Positions 10,593 to 20,447 are shown, counted from the stretch's first letter. The stretch: DNA of 64,000 nt from Deefgea chitinilytica (GCF_016881405.1 NZ_WOFE01000011.1:1-64000); one strand, 5' to 3'. Translations and numbers: made by a program. The notes: generated by a model from the letters alone, not told the origin.

Positions 10593-10612
10593 AATTATTC
10601 TCCGATGGGCCT

Positions 10613-11242
10613 TTATTTTTTCTTTTTACGGGCTTCAGCTTCAGCCTGTTGGATTGCCTGTCTTTCAGCTTCATCCAGCGCTCGATATGTTTTAATCGTT
10701 GCTTCCATTGTGAGCAATTGATCTTTGGCTCCGATTAATTTCACATCGGTCAAAATAACAATCCGAGAGAGTTGAGCAATATCACTAACAAATGCTGCTA
10801 AATCATGATAAGAGCCAGTTACTTTAATCGCGATAGGTCCCTCAACAAACTCTGCGGTCTTAACTTCAACACCAGGCTTGAACAATTCAAATAATAAACC
10901 CCGACCAACGCCAGCCTGATTAATCTCTGTTAATAATGTCTCCATTTCTGAGCGATTAGGCAACTGTTTTAGTAACGCTCCAAAAGACTGCTGAATTTCA
11001 AGTAACTGCTGCCTATACTCAGCTAGATTAATTGCACGCTTTTTCTTGTCTAAATAATCAATCTTTAACTGCTCTTCTGTAGCTTTTGCTGCGGCAAGCT
11101 CTTCCATTTGTGAACTCCACAAATAAAAATAGCCTCCCGCAACAACTAAGATCAACACAAGTACAAAAGAAGCAATTTGAACTTGTACCGGCCAGTTACC
11201 CGCGTCTTTAGGATCTAAGTTTCTCAAGTCATCAAGTGTCAT
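10613..11242 (-). CDS. pilO: Type IV pilus assembly protein PilO
   Basis: An inner-membrane protein that pairs with PilN in the pilus alignment complex. The 209-aa product has one transmembrane helix (about residues 25-45), a periplasmic coiled coil (about 50-90) and a ferredoxin-like domain with the conserved motif ITGSYHDLAAF in the form VTGSYHDLAAF (about 142-152). The Lys/Glu-rich C-terminal tail is probably unstructured. It overlaps pilN by 4 nt. Confidence 0.95.
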   Translation of the reverse strand: MTLDDLRNLDPKDAGNWPVQVQIASFVLVLILVVAGGYFYLWSSQMEELAAAKATEEQLKIDYLDKKKRAINLAEYRQQLLEIQQSFGALLKQLPNRSEMETLLTEINQAGVGRGLLFELFKPGVEVKTAEFVEGPIAIKVTGSYHDLAAFVSDIAQLSRIVILTDVKLIGAKDQLLTMEATIKTYRALDEAERQAIQQAEAEARKKKK

Positions 11243-11829
11243 GTTCGACCTCGTTTAACAGCACTGGCAGTTGATTCAGTGGTTTCATCGGCACGGGTCA
11301 ATTTCACATTGAGAGTAAATTCAGAAAGACGCTGATTACCCACTGTCGCAGACTTGGCCTCAATTAGCAACGGTTGCTCAAAAGTGGGAGAATCATTCAA
11401 ATTTCGCATTAACGTTGACACTCGCGCATTTGATTGAGCGTAGCCAACCAATACTAATTGGTCATTAGCTTGCTTAACATCTCTCAAATAAACACCTTCA
11501 GGCACTTGTCGGGTTAATTGATCTAATAAATGAACAGTTTCAGTGCGATTAGACTGCAAACGCTCAACAATTTTTTTACGATCTAAAAGCGCCTGCTTTT
11601 CTGCTTTCAATTTATCAATTTCGGCGATTTCACGATCAAGCTTAGCATTCTCTTCTGTTAAGAATTGATTACGATCGGCCTGCGTATCAATTTTGGCAGA
11701 AAGAAACATATAGCCGGCCAAAACCACACCTGCCGCAACTAGGAAAGACATAACTAACATCGAAACATAACGACGCTGCCTTGCGATTCTTTTTTGCTCA
11801 CGATGCGGAAGCAAATTAATTCTGATCAT
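11239..11829 (-). CDS. pilN: Type IV pilus assembly protein PilN
   Basis: A 196-aa inner-membrane protein. The N terminus carries the PilM-binding motif INLLPHRE (4-11), followed by a transmembrane helix (about 23-45), a coiled coil (50-90) and a periplasmic ferredoxin-like domain with the PEGVYL motif. It is coupled by 4-nt overlaps to pilM upstream and pilO downstream. Confidence 0.96.
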   Translation of the reverse strand: MIRINLLPHREQKRIARQRRYVSMLVMSFLVAAGVVLAGYMFLSAKIDTQADRNQFLTEENAKLDREIAEIDKLKAEKQALLDRKKIVERLQSNRTETVHLLDQLTRQVPEGVYLRDVKQANDQLVLVGYAQSNARVSTLMRNLNDSPTFEQPLLIEAKSATVGNQRLSEFTLNVKLTRADETTESTASAVKRGRT

Positions 11830-12899
11830 ACTGGGTCAAACCTCCGCATAGCCAATCCACAAGCAATTAAAAGTGATGGCGCATCCAACTGAATTTGCTT
11901 TCCTTTCACTTTACCTGTAGACATGCTAAAAAATGGATTCGCACGCATCGTACTAGCAACTTGAGTACGACTGGAAACGGCTTCATCCAAGCCATGAATT
12001 ACACTGCAACCACCAGCGAGTAAAATATGATCTACTGAATTGTAATTACTAGACGTATAGAAAAATTGCAAGGAACGAGAGATTTCTAGCGCCATAGTGT
12101 CCATAAATGGCTGCAATACATCGGGCTCGTAATTATCAGGCAATCCACCTTGACGCTTTGCCTGCTCTGCTTCTTCTGCAGACATATTAAATTTTCTTTG
12201 AATTTCTTGAGTCAATTGATTACCAGCATAACCTTGATCTCGGCTATAAATCGACTGACCATCTTTAAAAATATTCATGTGCATTGCTGTTGAACCAATA
12301 TCAACTACCGCAACAATTTGATTATCACCACCATTAGGTAATTGTGGTCGCATTAATTCAAAAGCAGCTTGTGTAGCAAAGGACTCAACATCTAAAACAA
12401 CAGCCTTAAGACCGGCCTCTTCAATCGCAGCAACGCGCTCATCTACTTTATCTTTTTTTGCTGCAGCAATAAGCACGTCTTCTTCTTCTGGATTGTTTGC
12501 CGCAAATCCTAATACCTGAAAATCTAAATTCACTTCATCGAGTGAAAATGGAATGTATTGGTTAGCCTCTGTCTCAACTTGACTTTCCAATTCACGCTCA
12601 TTCATGCCTGCAGGAACAAGAATCTTTTTAGTAATAACAGCGGAAGCTGGCAAAGCAGCAGCGACATTTTTGACCTTCGTGCCCATTCGTTTCCAAGCGT
12701 TTCGAATCGCAAGCGCCACAGCTTCAGAATTGACAATGTTATTGTCGGTAACCGCATCCTTAGGAAGCGGTTCGATTACATATCGTTCAAGGCTAAAATT
12801 GCGCCCTGCTTGACTCAGCTCCACCATTTTCACGGCCGACGAGCTGATATCCACACCGATTAGCGGTGGGGCTTTCGGTTTTAGAAAATCGAGGTTCAA
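11826..12899 (-). CDS. pilM: Type IV pilus assembly protein PilM
   Basis: An actin/FtsA-like cytoplasmic ATPase that binds the PilN N terminus. The 357-aa product has the phosphate-binding segments IGVDISSSAVKMVEL (about 14-28) and AVVDIGSTAMHMNIF (about 198-212), and the adenosine motif LLAGGCSVIHGL. It is the first gene of pilMNOPQ-aroKB. The gene is divergent from mrcA across 145 bp, a conserved arrangement. Confidence 0.96.
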   Translation of the reverse strand: MNLDFLKPKAPPLIGVDISSSAVKMVELSQAGRNFSLERYVIEPLPKDAVTDNNIVNSEAVALAIRNAWKRMGTKVKNVAAALPASAVITKKILVPAGMNERELESQVETEANQYIPFSLDEVNLDFQVLGFAANNPEEEDVLIAAAKKDKVDERVAAIEEAGLKAVVLDVESFATQAAFELMRPQLPNGGDNQIVAVVDIGSTAMHMNIFKDGQSIYSRDQGYAGNQLTQEIQRKFNMSAEEAEQAKRQGGLPDNYEPDVLQPFMDTMALEISRSLQFFYTSSNYNSVDHILLAGGCSVIHGLDEAVSSRTQVASTMRANPFFSMSTGKVKGKQIQLDAPSLLIACGLAMRRFDPV

Positions 12900-13044
12900 C
12901 GCAATATTCCCTATTTTAGTTGGTAAAAAATCGTATCAGTCCACGCTTACTCCTGTAAAGTAAGCTAGTTCTCAATCTCTTTTTTTGCAACATCTAAATA
13001 AAACCCGTAAATTACAATAACATCAAACATTCAACTCCGATGAC

Positions 13045-15342
13045 ATGGCAAAAAAACTACTTTATTCACTGCTAATCGCAATATTTGGCTTAAGCTTCAT
13101 CGCAATTAGTCTAGCAGCACTTGCAGTCATAGTGACCTACCCCAAGCTCCCTGCATTGAATGCGCTGACAGACTACAAACCCAAAATCCCATTGCGCATC
13201 TTCAGTGAAGATAATGTATTAATCGGCGAATTTGGCGAAGAAAAGCGCGCGTTCACACCAATTAGCCAAACTCCTCCGCTGATGATTAAAGCACTTCTTG
13301 CCGCGGAAGACGAACGGTTTTACCAGCATGGCGGAATCGACTACATTGGTGTTTTGCGTGCAATTGGTGGAAATTTGCTCTCAGGCCGCTCTCAATCAGG
13401 GGCCAGTACAATTACAATGCAAGTAGCTAAAAACTTCTATCTTTCTAATGAAAAGACCTACACGCGAAAATTTAATGAAGCCCTTCTGTCGTTTAAAATT
13501 GAGCACAATTTATCTAAAGATCAAATTCTAGAGCTGTATCTCAATCAAATCTATCTTGGGCAACGCGCGTATGGTTTTTCTTCTGCTGCGCAAATTTACT
13601 TTGGCAAAGAGCTTAAAGAACTTAGCATCGCTGAATACGCAATGCTAGCGGGCTTACCCAAAGCTCCTTCTGCATACAATCCGATTGTCAATCCTAAGCG
13701 TGCCACACTCAGACAAAAATATGTATTACGCCGCATGGCGGAATTGAACTTCATTACAGAGGCGGAATACCAAGCAGCACTGAATGCCACGTTAACTTAC
13801 AAACGTAGCAGCGAACAATACCCCGTTCACGCCGAGTATGTTGCAGAAATGGTAAGACAGATGATGGTCAAAAAGTACCAAGAAGCCGCTTATACTCAAG
13901 GGTTCAAGGTCTACACCACGATCAATAGTCAAGCACAGCAAGATGCTTATTCTGCACTAAGAACTGGCATATTAAATTACGATATCCGTCACGGTTACAA
14001 TGGACCAGAAGGATTTATTGATGCAACTCTACTTGATGGGCAGCAAGAAGAACAACTCGATGAAGCATTAAGCAACATCAAAGACGCCGACGACCTTCGC
14101 CCTGCAATTGTTTTAACCAGCAACGCCAACCTAGTCACTGCTTACTTACATGGCGGAGAAAAAATCAATATCCAAGGTGAGGGTTTGCGTTTTGCCAGAA
14201 ACGCATTATCCGAGAAAAATCCTCCTGCCATTCGCATTCGACCTGGTGCAATTATTCGGGTCACCGCAACTGAAAAAGGCTGGATTATCACCCAGCTTCC
14301 CAAAGTGGAAGGTGCGCTTATTGCCATGAATCCAAACAATGGCGCAATTCGCGCGCTGGTTGGGGGGTTTGACTTCAACAACAGTAGTTTCAATCATGTG
14401 ACCCAAGCATGGCGGCAACCGGGCTCGACATTCAAGCCCTTCATTTACTCTGCCAGCTTAGAGCGTGGTGTAACACCAGCAACGATGATTAACGATGCAC
14501 CTTTAGTGATTGAAATGAACGGTCAACGCTGGGAACCCAAAAATTATGATGGTAGTTTTTCAGGAATGACTTCCGTTAGACGCGCCCTAACCTTCTCAAA
14601 AAACTTGGTATCAGTACGAATTTTACAAGCAATCGGCGCAGATTACGCACAGCAACATATCGCAAAGTTTGGCTTTGAACCGAAGCAACACCCCGCCTAT
14701 CTAACGATGGCGCTGGGAGCTGGCAGCGTTACCCCACTACAAATGGCAGAGGGTTACTCGGTGTTTGCCAATACGGGCTACCGTGTTCGATCCTACTATG
14801 TTGATCGTATTGAAGACGCCCGCGGCAAAGTGCTCGCCAAAACACAACCAGAAATCGCCGGGAAAAATGCGCCAAGAACGCTCGATGCTAGAAATGCATT
14901 CATCATGACCTCAATGATGGGCGATGTCATCCGCATGGGAACCGCAACAAAGGCTAAAGCACTGGGCAGGAACGATTTAGCAGGCAAAACCGGAACAACT
15001 AATGATGCATTTGATGCATGGTTTGCAGGTTTTCAACCCAATTTAGTTGCAGTCACTTGGATCGGTTTTGATCAACCGAAAAGCTTAGGAGCTAGGGAAA
15101 CGGGCGGCGCTGCAGCCCTTCCAATTTGGGTGAGCTTTATGAACAAAGCGCTCGCAAATGTGCCAGAATCACCATGGCAAATACCAGACGGGGTAATCGC
15201 AAAAACAACAGAAACCGAACGCGGACCACTAACTGAATATTTCTTTCAAGAGTTTCAATCAACCAGCCCACAACTGGGTCTGAGTGGCAGTGCGGACTCT
15301 GAGTCAGCGCCAATTGACGAAATTAAAGAACAGTTATTTTAA
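13045..15342 (+). CDS. mrcA: Penicillin-binding protein 1A
   Basis: A bifunctional peptidoglycan glycosyltransferase/transpeptidase anchored in the inner membrane. The 765-aa protein has an N-terminal anchor (about residues 6-32). The GT51 domain shows EDERFYQHGGIDY and GASTITMQVAKN. An OB-like insert precedes the transpeptidase domain, which has catalytic GSTFKPF (SxxK), SKNL (SxN) and KTGTT boxes. The ATG at 13045 is the farthest upstream good start. A perfect hairpin begins 11 nt after the stop. Confidence 0.96.
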   Translation: MAKKLLYSLLIAIFGLSFIAISLAALAVIVTYPKLPALNALTDYKPKIPLRIFSEDNVLIGEFGEEKRAFTPISQTPPLMIKALLAAEDERFYQHGGIDYIGVLRAIGGNLLSGRSQSGASTITMQVAKNFYLSNEKTYTRKFNEALLSFKIEHNLSKDQILELYLNQIYLGQRAYGFSSAAQIYFGKELKELSIAEYAMLAGLPKAPSAYNPIVNPKRATLRQKYVLRRMAELNFITEAEYQAALNATLTYKRSSEQYPVHAEYVAEMVRQMMVKKYQEAAYTQGFKVYTTINSQAQQDAYSALRTGILNYDIRHGYNGPEGFIDATLLDGQQEEQLDEALSNIKDADDLRPAIVLTSNANLVTAYLHGGEKINIQGEGLRFARNALSEKNPPAIRIRPGAIIRVTATEKGWIITQLPKVEGALIAMNPNNGAIRALVGGFDFNNSSFNHVTQAWRQPGSTFKPFIYSASLERGVTPATMINDAPLVIEMNGQRWEPKNYDGSFSGMTSVRRALTFSKNLVSVRILQAIGADYAQQHIAKFGFEPKQHPAYLTMALGAGSVTPLQMAEGYSVFANTGYRVRSYYVDRIEDARGKVLAKTQPEIAGKNAPRTLDARNAFIMTSMMGDVIRMGTATKAKALGRNDLAGKTGTTNDAFDAWFAGFQPNLVAVTWIGFDQPKSLGARETGGAAALPIWVSFMNKALANVPESPWQIPDGVIAKTTETERGPLTEYFFQEFQSTSPQLGLSGSADSESAPIDEIKEQLF

Positions 15343-15352
15343 ATTGCACGAC

Positions 15353-15397
15353 GTATATGCCTCAGATCTTTATTAAACAATAATTTGAGGCATATAC
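15353..15397. repeat. Second hairpin family, copy 1 (after mrcA)
   Basis: GTATATGCCTCA (15353-15364) and TGAGGCATATAC (15386-15397) are exact 12-nt inverted repeats around a 21-nt AT-rich loop. No T-tract follows. The right arm plus flank (GGCATATACATC) closely matches the right arm of the hairpin at 40777-40838. It may end mrcA transcription or be an intergenic repeat. Confidence 0.65.
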
Positions 15398-15492
15398 ATC
15401 AGAATTAAATTGCAAACTATTGAGTTCCAAAGCCGACTTTGAGACAGAACAAGCACTGGTTGATTCAACACGCAACGATGAGAAGAACGATA

Positions 15493-16089
15493 ATGTCGAC
15501 CCCAACTCAATCAAACACAGCACGTATCGCACAACGTGCGGCACAGTTAATTTGCAATCACCAGCAAAGCGATCCCAAAATAGCGAGCCTGCAAGCTACT
15601 TTAGAATTAGGGCTATCCAGAAAAGAAGCGCAACCCAACGAAGCAGAAATCAACGCAGCAATTGCAGACTATCGCCAATTATTTAGTCCAAATTATGATG
15701 CCGATCTACTTAACTTGCGCCAGAAATCATTAGCTTTACTGGATTTTTTCCAGCAATTTCAACCTTTTCTCATCGGTTCCGTACTCAAAGGAAGCGCGAG
15801 CAAACACTCGGACATTAATCTACTTATTTTCTCTGATGACCCCAAAGTCATTGAGATTTTCTTACTCAACCAACAAATAGCCTATAGTTGTAAAGAAAAA
15901 AGAACGCAATATCGTCAAACTGACTCGCCCGCAATCGCTTTTTGGTTTGACAACACTCAGGTACATCTGCAGGTTCTACCCACTACGGCGCGCCATCAAG
16001 CCAATAAGAAAGCCGACCGAGCCAACTATGAACAATTAAAACAACTAATTGCATCAAGCACACAAATTGATTGTATTGCAACCGACTAA
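15493..16089 (+). CDS. Nucleotidyltransferase-like conserved protein
   Basis: A 198-aa protein of a conserved proteobacterial family. The N-terminal helical part opens with TARIAQRAAQLI and contains AEINAAIADYRQLF. The C-terminal half has GSVLKGSASKHSDINLLIF, which resembles the G-S...D-x-D/N start of a polymerase-beta-type nucleotidyltransferase; the second metal ligand may be Asn here. The substrate is unknown. The ATG at 15493 is chosen because family homology begins just after it and AGAAG lies 8 nt upstream. Further in-frame ATGs lie at 15478 and 15439. It is first in a three-gene unit with ycgR and nnrD. Confidence 0.7.
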   Translation: MSTPTQSNTARIAQRAAQLICNHQQSDPKIASLQATLELGLSRKEAQPNEAEINAAIADYRQLFSPNYDADLLNLRQKSLALLDFFQQFQPFLIGSVLKGSASKHSDINLLIFSDDPKVIEIFLLNQQIAYSCKEKRTQYRQTDSPAIAFWFDNTQVHLQVLPTTARHQANKKADRANYEQLKQLIASSTQIDCIATD

Positions 16090-16108
16090 AAATGCAGGAA
16101 TCACAGTT

Positions 16109-16849
16109 ATGACTGCCAGACAATCTCTCACCCCCATTCAATTTAAAGACCCTAGCCCCTATTTAGTGCGTGATGTTGACGAGATTGAATTCATTCTTAA
16201 AACATTAGCTCGCAAGCCTGAATTAGCCTGTCTCTACGTAAATAATCAGCGACACACTTTTGTTTTAAGTGCAATATTGGGCTGCGAATCTGGCAATTTA
16301 ATTTTTGACTACGGCCCAGACTTAGCGCTAAATCAACAACTCGCCTCAGCAACAGCTATTTGCTGCGTATCTCATCTAAATAGTGTTCATTATCAATTTG
16401 ACTTGAATACCATTCACACAATTGAATACAAAAATAAGCCAGCCTTCCTAGCTAGCATCCCACAACAAATTTTACGACTTCAGCGCCGTGATTTTTTCCG
16501 GCTCTCCGTACCATTATCGACTCCTCTATCCTGCTTAATACCTTTAGGGGATGAGCAAGCTGAAATCTCTATTGCAGACATTAGCTTAGGAGGTTTAGGC
16601 TTGCTAGGATATTTTCCTGATATCTCCCTGAATGTCGGTAATATTTTAAAAAACTGCCGCATTGAATTACCCCAAATTGGAGTAATTACTTCTGATATTG
16701 AAGTTTGCACAAGCACTGAACAATTACTCAAAAATGGAATTCGTACTTTGCGCAGTGGCTGTCGTTTTTTAAATTTATCTGGAACAGGCCAAACACTTTT
16801 GCAGAGGTATATTAATCAGGTTGAACGCAAACGTTTAGCGCTTGAATAA
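16109..16849 (+). CDS. ycgR: Flagellar brake protein YcgR (PilZ domain)
   Basis: A c-di-GMP effector that acts on the flagellar motor to slow swimming. The 246-aa protein has an N-terminal YcgR_N domain (about residues 15-110). The C-terminal PilZ domain carries the RxxxR c-di-GMP motif (LQRRDFFRLSVP, about 124-135) and the DISLGGLG motif (about 156-163). The ATG at 16109 follows AGGA. Its stop overlaps the nnrD start by one base (TAATG). Location far from the fli/flh genes, beside a metabolite repair gene, is unusual but not unique. Confidence 0.9.
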   Translation: MTARQSLTPIQFKDPSPYLVRDVDEIEFILKTLARKPELACLYVNNQRHTFVLSAILGCESGNLIFDYGPDLALNQQLASATAICCVSHLNSVHYQFDLNTIHTIEYKNKPAFLASIPQQILRLQRRDFFRLSVPLSTPLSCLIPLGDEQAEISIADISLGGLGLLGYFPDISLNVGNILKNCRIELPQIGVITSDIEVCTSTEQLLKNGIRTLRSGCRFLNLSGTGQTLLQRYINQVERKRLALE

Positions 16850-17703
16850 TGAACGTTAACATTCTTACAACACCACCGTTAGCTTTGAAAATGCTTATTC
16901 GCAAAGCGGATACGCACAAAGGAATGTATGGCAATGTTGCCATTATTGGTGGTGCCCCCGGCATGATAGGCGCGGCACTGCTCGCGGGACGCGCGGCGCT
17001 TCATTTAGGTGCAGGAAGAGTACACATTGGATTACTAAAATCGAAAATAGCCGTTGATTTTATGCAACCAGAATTAATGATGAATAGCCCTCAGCGACTC
17101 ATTAATAATGATCTGATTACTCATTTACTCATTGGCCCAGGACTAAGTCAAAGCCGTAAAGCAAAATACCTCATTTCAGAATCCCTAAATTCATCCAAGT
17201 CCTTAATTATTGATGCCGATGGACTAAATATCATTGCAAACAACTCTAAACTACAGCGCACATTAAAACACCGCCAAGCAGAAACAATAATTACTCCACA
17301 TCCCGCAGAAGCGGCTCGCCTATTAAATTGCGAACTCGCGAACATTCAATCCAATCGACAATCAGCTGTTATACAGCTATTTAAAACGTATCAGTGTGGA
17401 GTTATTCTAAAAGGCCACAATACTTTAATTATGGCGAGCGGTGATATTATTCATCAAAATACATCTGGTAATTCCGCATTAAGTAATGCAGGCCAAGGTG
17501 ACGTACTCGGCGGAATTATTCTTTCACTCTGGGCCCAAGGCCTAAGCTTAATTAATGCCAGTTGTAGTGGAGTTTTCTTGCATGGACAAGCCGCTGATTT
17601 ATGGCGAACTCACAACGCAAATCGAATTGGTCTAACTGCGAGTCAAGTTATCGAATTAGCCAAGTCCGCTTTAAACAATTTCATCCTGCCAACGATAGAT
17701 TAA
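16849..17703 (+). CDS. nnrD: ADP-dependent NAD(P)H-hydrate dehydratase
   Basis: Repairs hydrated NADH/NADPH by ADP-dependent dehydration. The 284-aa protein is the carbohydrate-kinase-like YjeF C-terminal domain only, without the epimerase domain found in longer homologues. It shows GGAPGMIGAALLAGRAAL near residue 35, IIDADGLN, TPHPAEAARLL, and the catalytic NAGQGDVLGGI (about 214-224). It is translationally linked to ycgR. Confidence 0.93.
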   Translation: MNVNILTTPPLALKMLIRKADTHKGMYGNVAIIGGAPGMIGAALLAGRAALHLGAGRVHIGLLKSKIAVDFMQPELMMNSPQRLINNDLITHLLIGPGLSQSRKAKYLISESLNSSKSLIIDADGLNIIANNSKLQRTLKHRQAETIITPHPAEAARLLNCELANIQSNRQSAVIQLFKTYQCGVILKGHNTLIMASGDIIHQNTSGNSALSNAGQGDVLGGIILSLWAQGLSLINASCSGVFLHGQAADLWRTHNANRIGLTASQVIELAKSALNNFILPTID

Positions 17704-17768
17704 ATTCTCGCTTAGTATTCAGCTGTAACTAGAACCAATACAGCATTTTAATCAAAAAGCTAATTATT

Positions 17769-17798
17769 AAAAAAACGCCCTATCATCTGATAGGGCGT
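17769..17798 (-). terminator. Intrinsic terminator of the porin at 17833-18921
   Basis: ACGCCCTATCA (17775-17785) pairs with TGATAGGGCGT (17788-17798). On the minus strand the 11-bp stem is followed by a run of at least six T residues (complement of A at 17769-17774). It lies 35 nt beyond the porin stop and probably also faces readthrough from convergent nnrD. Confidence 0.92.
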
Positions 17799-17832
17799 AT
17801 GAAGTTCAAGCGCTTATATCCAATACTATAAA

Positions 17833-18921
17833 TTAAAAGTCCGTACGAACACCAACTGAGAACAAGTCGACACTTTGACCATTATTCACCGTATAGCCAG
17901 ACTCTGTTGTGAAGCTTGCATGTTTATCATTATTCAACATGGTGTAAGTCGCATAAATACGAGATTTTTTCGACAAATTATATGTAGCACCTAATGAAAG
18001 CTGATCACCACCAGAGTCAGCTAAAGTATCTACATCACCCACGTTGACATAAGTTACCAAGAAATTGAATTTGTCGAGCTTATATGATGCAGCAACAGCG
18101 AAAGAATCTTGATCTCGTGATTTTTTCCCATCGTCACGAGTTAGGTTTTCATAAGTCAAACCCAAGCCAAAATCCATGTATTTAGCATTTGCACCAATCA
18201 TATAGCTGCTTACATCTGCACCGTTGCTGGCTGGTTTAAGCGAAATTTTAGATGATTTATAGTCTGAAGTTTGATCTTTTGACAATGAATAAGCAGCGCC
18301 TACATTAAACATACTGTTTGACCAAAATGCCGCCAATTGGTATGTGTGAGCATCATATGCAGCTGTTTGATCACCAATAGACCATGAACCATGAGCACCA
18401 AAACCATTAAAGTTTGGTGTTTCATAGTAAACGACTTGTCCATCGCGACTACCTACACGGCGCAACATTTGTGAAGTACCCATATAGCTTGAAGTATCAT
18501 TAATTGAGCCTTCAATCGTCGGCGCAATATTTTTGTATGCCGCTTTATAAGCATTATCCATTTTACCAAAGCGACCAAAACCGAAATCGCCTTTATAACC
18601 TACATATGTATCGCGCGACCCCCAAACTGCACCTGAAGTTTTTTGATATGGATCACCAACGTAAAAACGGTTTTCTAAAACCCAAACTAATTCACCACCA
18701 AAATCTAATTTATCTTTGCCAGAAAAACGGATACGAGAGCCTTGATCCACCAATTGTGTTTTGCTAGAGCCATCATTTTTAGCCGTTTTAGACGTTGTGC
18801 CTACATTATCTGGATTTGAATATTCAAAAGCGGTTCTAATGCTACCGCTAATTGTAACTTCAGCATTCACCGCTGTAGAAGCCATTGCAGCAGCAATTGA
18901 CAAGGCAATAATCTTATACAT
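17833..18921 (-). CDS. Gram-negative porin (trimeric beta-barrel)
   Basis: An outer-membrane general porin of 362 aa with an N-terminal signal peptide ending AVNA before EVTISGSIRTAFEY. Alternating beta-strands fill the rest, it contains GSRIRFSGKDKLDFGG and GRFGKMDNAYKAAY, and it ends in the obligatory C-terminal aromatic (VRTDF). It belongs to the Neisseria/Bordetella porin family. It is clearly more distant from the two porins upstream than they are from each other. It has its own terminator. The substrate range cannot be read from the sequence. Confidence 0.92.
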   Translation of the reverse strand: MYKIIALSIAAAMASTAVNAEVTISGSIRTAFEYSNPDNVGTTSKTAKNDGSSKTQLVDQGSRIRFSGKDKLDFGGELVWVLENRFYVGDPYQKTSGAVWGSRDTYVGYKGDFGFGRFGKMDNAYKAAYKNIAPTIEGSINDTSSYMGTSQMLRRVGSRDGQVVYYETPNFNGFGAHGSWSIGDQTAAYDAHTYQLAAFWSNSMFNVGAAYSLSKDQTSDYKSSKISLKPASNGADVSSYMIGANAKYMDFGLGLTYENLTRDDGKKSRDQDSFAVAASYKLDKFNFLVTYVNVGDVDTLADSGGDQLSLGATYNLSKKSRIYATYTMLNNDKHASFTTESGYTVNNGQSVDLFSVGVRTDF

Positions 18922-19101
18922 ATCTCTATTCGCTTATTCAAAAAGTTAAAAAAGTAACTGCTAAACAATCAAATTAATGCAAAATAAAATTTGCTTTTTG
19001 ATTAACTCGTGAATATTAACACGAAATAGATTGCAGAATAATGACAAAGCAATCAACACTGAACAGCTATAGCAGATATTTTTCAATAGTTTTTGAAATA
19101 G

Positions 19102-19126
19102 AAAAAGGCAGCCGAAGCTGCCTTTT
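19102..19126 (-). terminator. Intrinsic terminator of the porin at 19156-20283
   Basis: AAAAGGCAGC (19103-19112), a CGAA tetraloop and GCTGCCTTTT (19117-19126) form a compact stem with T residues on both strands. It lies 30 nt past the porin stop. Confidence 0.92.
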
Positions 19127-19155
19127 CAATTCTAATTAGTAATTAAATTACTAGA

Positions 19156-20283
19156 TTAGAAACCAGTCCAAGTACCAACTAAGATACGAGTTGAATTGTC
19201 TTTAGAACCTGCTTTACCATCAGCATTTTGCCATGCTGCTTCGTTATCAGCCCAGTTTTTGCCGACCATGTTGTGACGGATTTGCAAGAATGCGCCAGTA
19301 TTTTTAGACAATGAGTAGTCCCATTGGAAACCAATCGTGTCAAAATCATTGTCGCTATGAGATTCGCCATCTTTCTCAGCAGTTTGGTGCATATAACCAA
19401 GGCTCAGCGCATTTTTACCAAAGCCGTAAGTACCGCTGAGCAAGTAACCCATTTGATCAGCTTTTACATTTTTACCTGCAGTACCAACTTCAGATGTAAT
19501 GTTACGTACAGCAGCACGGATTGCTACGTCTGCGATAGAACCGCGAGCACCGATAATCCAGTTAGAGAACTTACCACCTTTCAAGCTCTCCATGATGTCT
19601 TTACCAGTAACTGCATCAGTACCGATCTTACGCTCACCAGTCAAGTTATTACCTTTGCTACCACCATGAGATACAGGCGCGCCATCTTCTACTGCAAAGT
19701 AGCCCATATCCAAGTTAACAGGACCAATTGCGCCTTGCAAAGTTACTTCGTAAGCAGTAGGAGCATCTTTGTTGCCATTACCAAAGTCATAAGCCGCTTG
19801 AAGATTAAAGCCGCCAAATGAAGGTGATGTATAGCTAATACCAGAACCAAAACCAGTGTAGCCAGGTTCACCCATAGTGCCTGAGAAGCCTTTAGAAGCA
19901 TATGGCCAGTCTTGGATCAAGTAAGTGTTAGACCATTGGTTACCAAACTTCAAGCTACCCCAGTCGCCACCGTAAGCGATCCATGCTTCACGCGCACCAA
20001 ACGAGTCAAAGCGCCAGTCAGTGGCAACTTTTTGAGCAAGACGCCAAGACAAAGTGCTGCCGTTGTCTAGTTTGTCTTTACCGTCAACGTTCACAACGAT
20101 TGCGATTTCTTGCAAGAATTTTGTTGTTGTATTGTCATTACCTGCTGCATCTTTAGTGCCGTCACCGTTATTGGTACGAGCAAAAAAGTCCATTTCAGCA
20201 GAACCAGAAATAGAAACTTCAGCAAAAGCTGGAGCAGAAACTGCGGCAGCTACAGCTGCAGCGAGTAGAACGCGCTTGAACAT
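19156..20283 (-). CDS. Porin, paralogue A of a tandem pair
   Basis: A 375-aa outer-membrane porin with signal peptide (MFKRVLLAAAVAAAVSAPAFA) and mature start EVSISGSAEMDFF. It shares long blocks with the next porin upstream, including VNVDGKDKLD, WRLAQKVATD and FGAREAWIAYGG. Both end in ILVGTWTGF with C-terminal Phe. It belongs to the same broad porin family but lacks the usual PEFF-type motif, so specificity is unknown. It is transcribed alone, bounded by terminators. Confidence 0.9.
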   Translation of the reverse strand: MFKRVLLAAAVAAAVSAPAFAEVSISGSAEMDFFARTNNGDGTKDAAGNDNTTTKFLQEIAIVVNVDGKDKLDNGSTLSWRLAQKVATDWRFDSFGAREAWIAYGGDWGSLKFGNQWSNTYLIQDWPYASKGFSGTMGEPGYTGFGSGISYTSPSFGGFNLQAAYDFGNGNKDAPTAYEVTLQGAIGPVNLDMGYFAVEDGAPVSHGGSKGNNLTGERKIGTDAVTGKDIMESLKGGKFSNWIIGARGSIADVAIRAAVRNITSEVGTAGKNVKADQMGYLLSGTYGFGKNALSLGYMHQTAEKDGESHSDNDFDTIGFQWDYSLSKNTGAFLQIRHNMVGKNWADNEAAWQNADGKAGSKDNSTRILVGTWTGF

Positions 20284-20447
20284 TTATTATTCTCCAAAGA
20301 TACGAGAGTTAAGTTAAAACCACCGTAACAGCAGGCTGCAACCTGAACAATTGCTGCCACTGCTTTACAGACTCGAGAATACGCACATTTATAAGCTCAA
20401 GCAAAGACAAGACACTTACGCGCAACAAACTGTAGCTAGTGCGCAAC

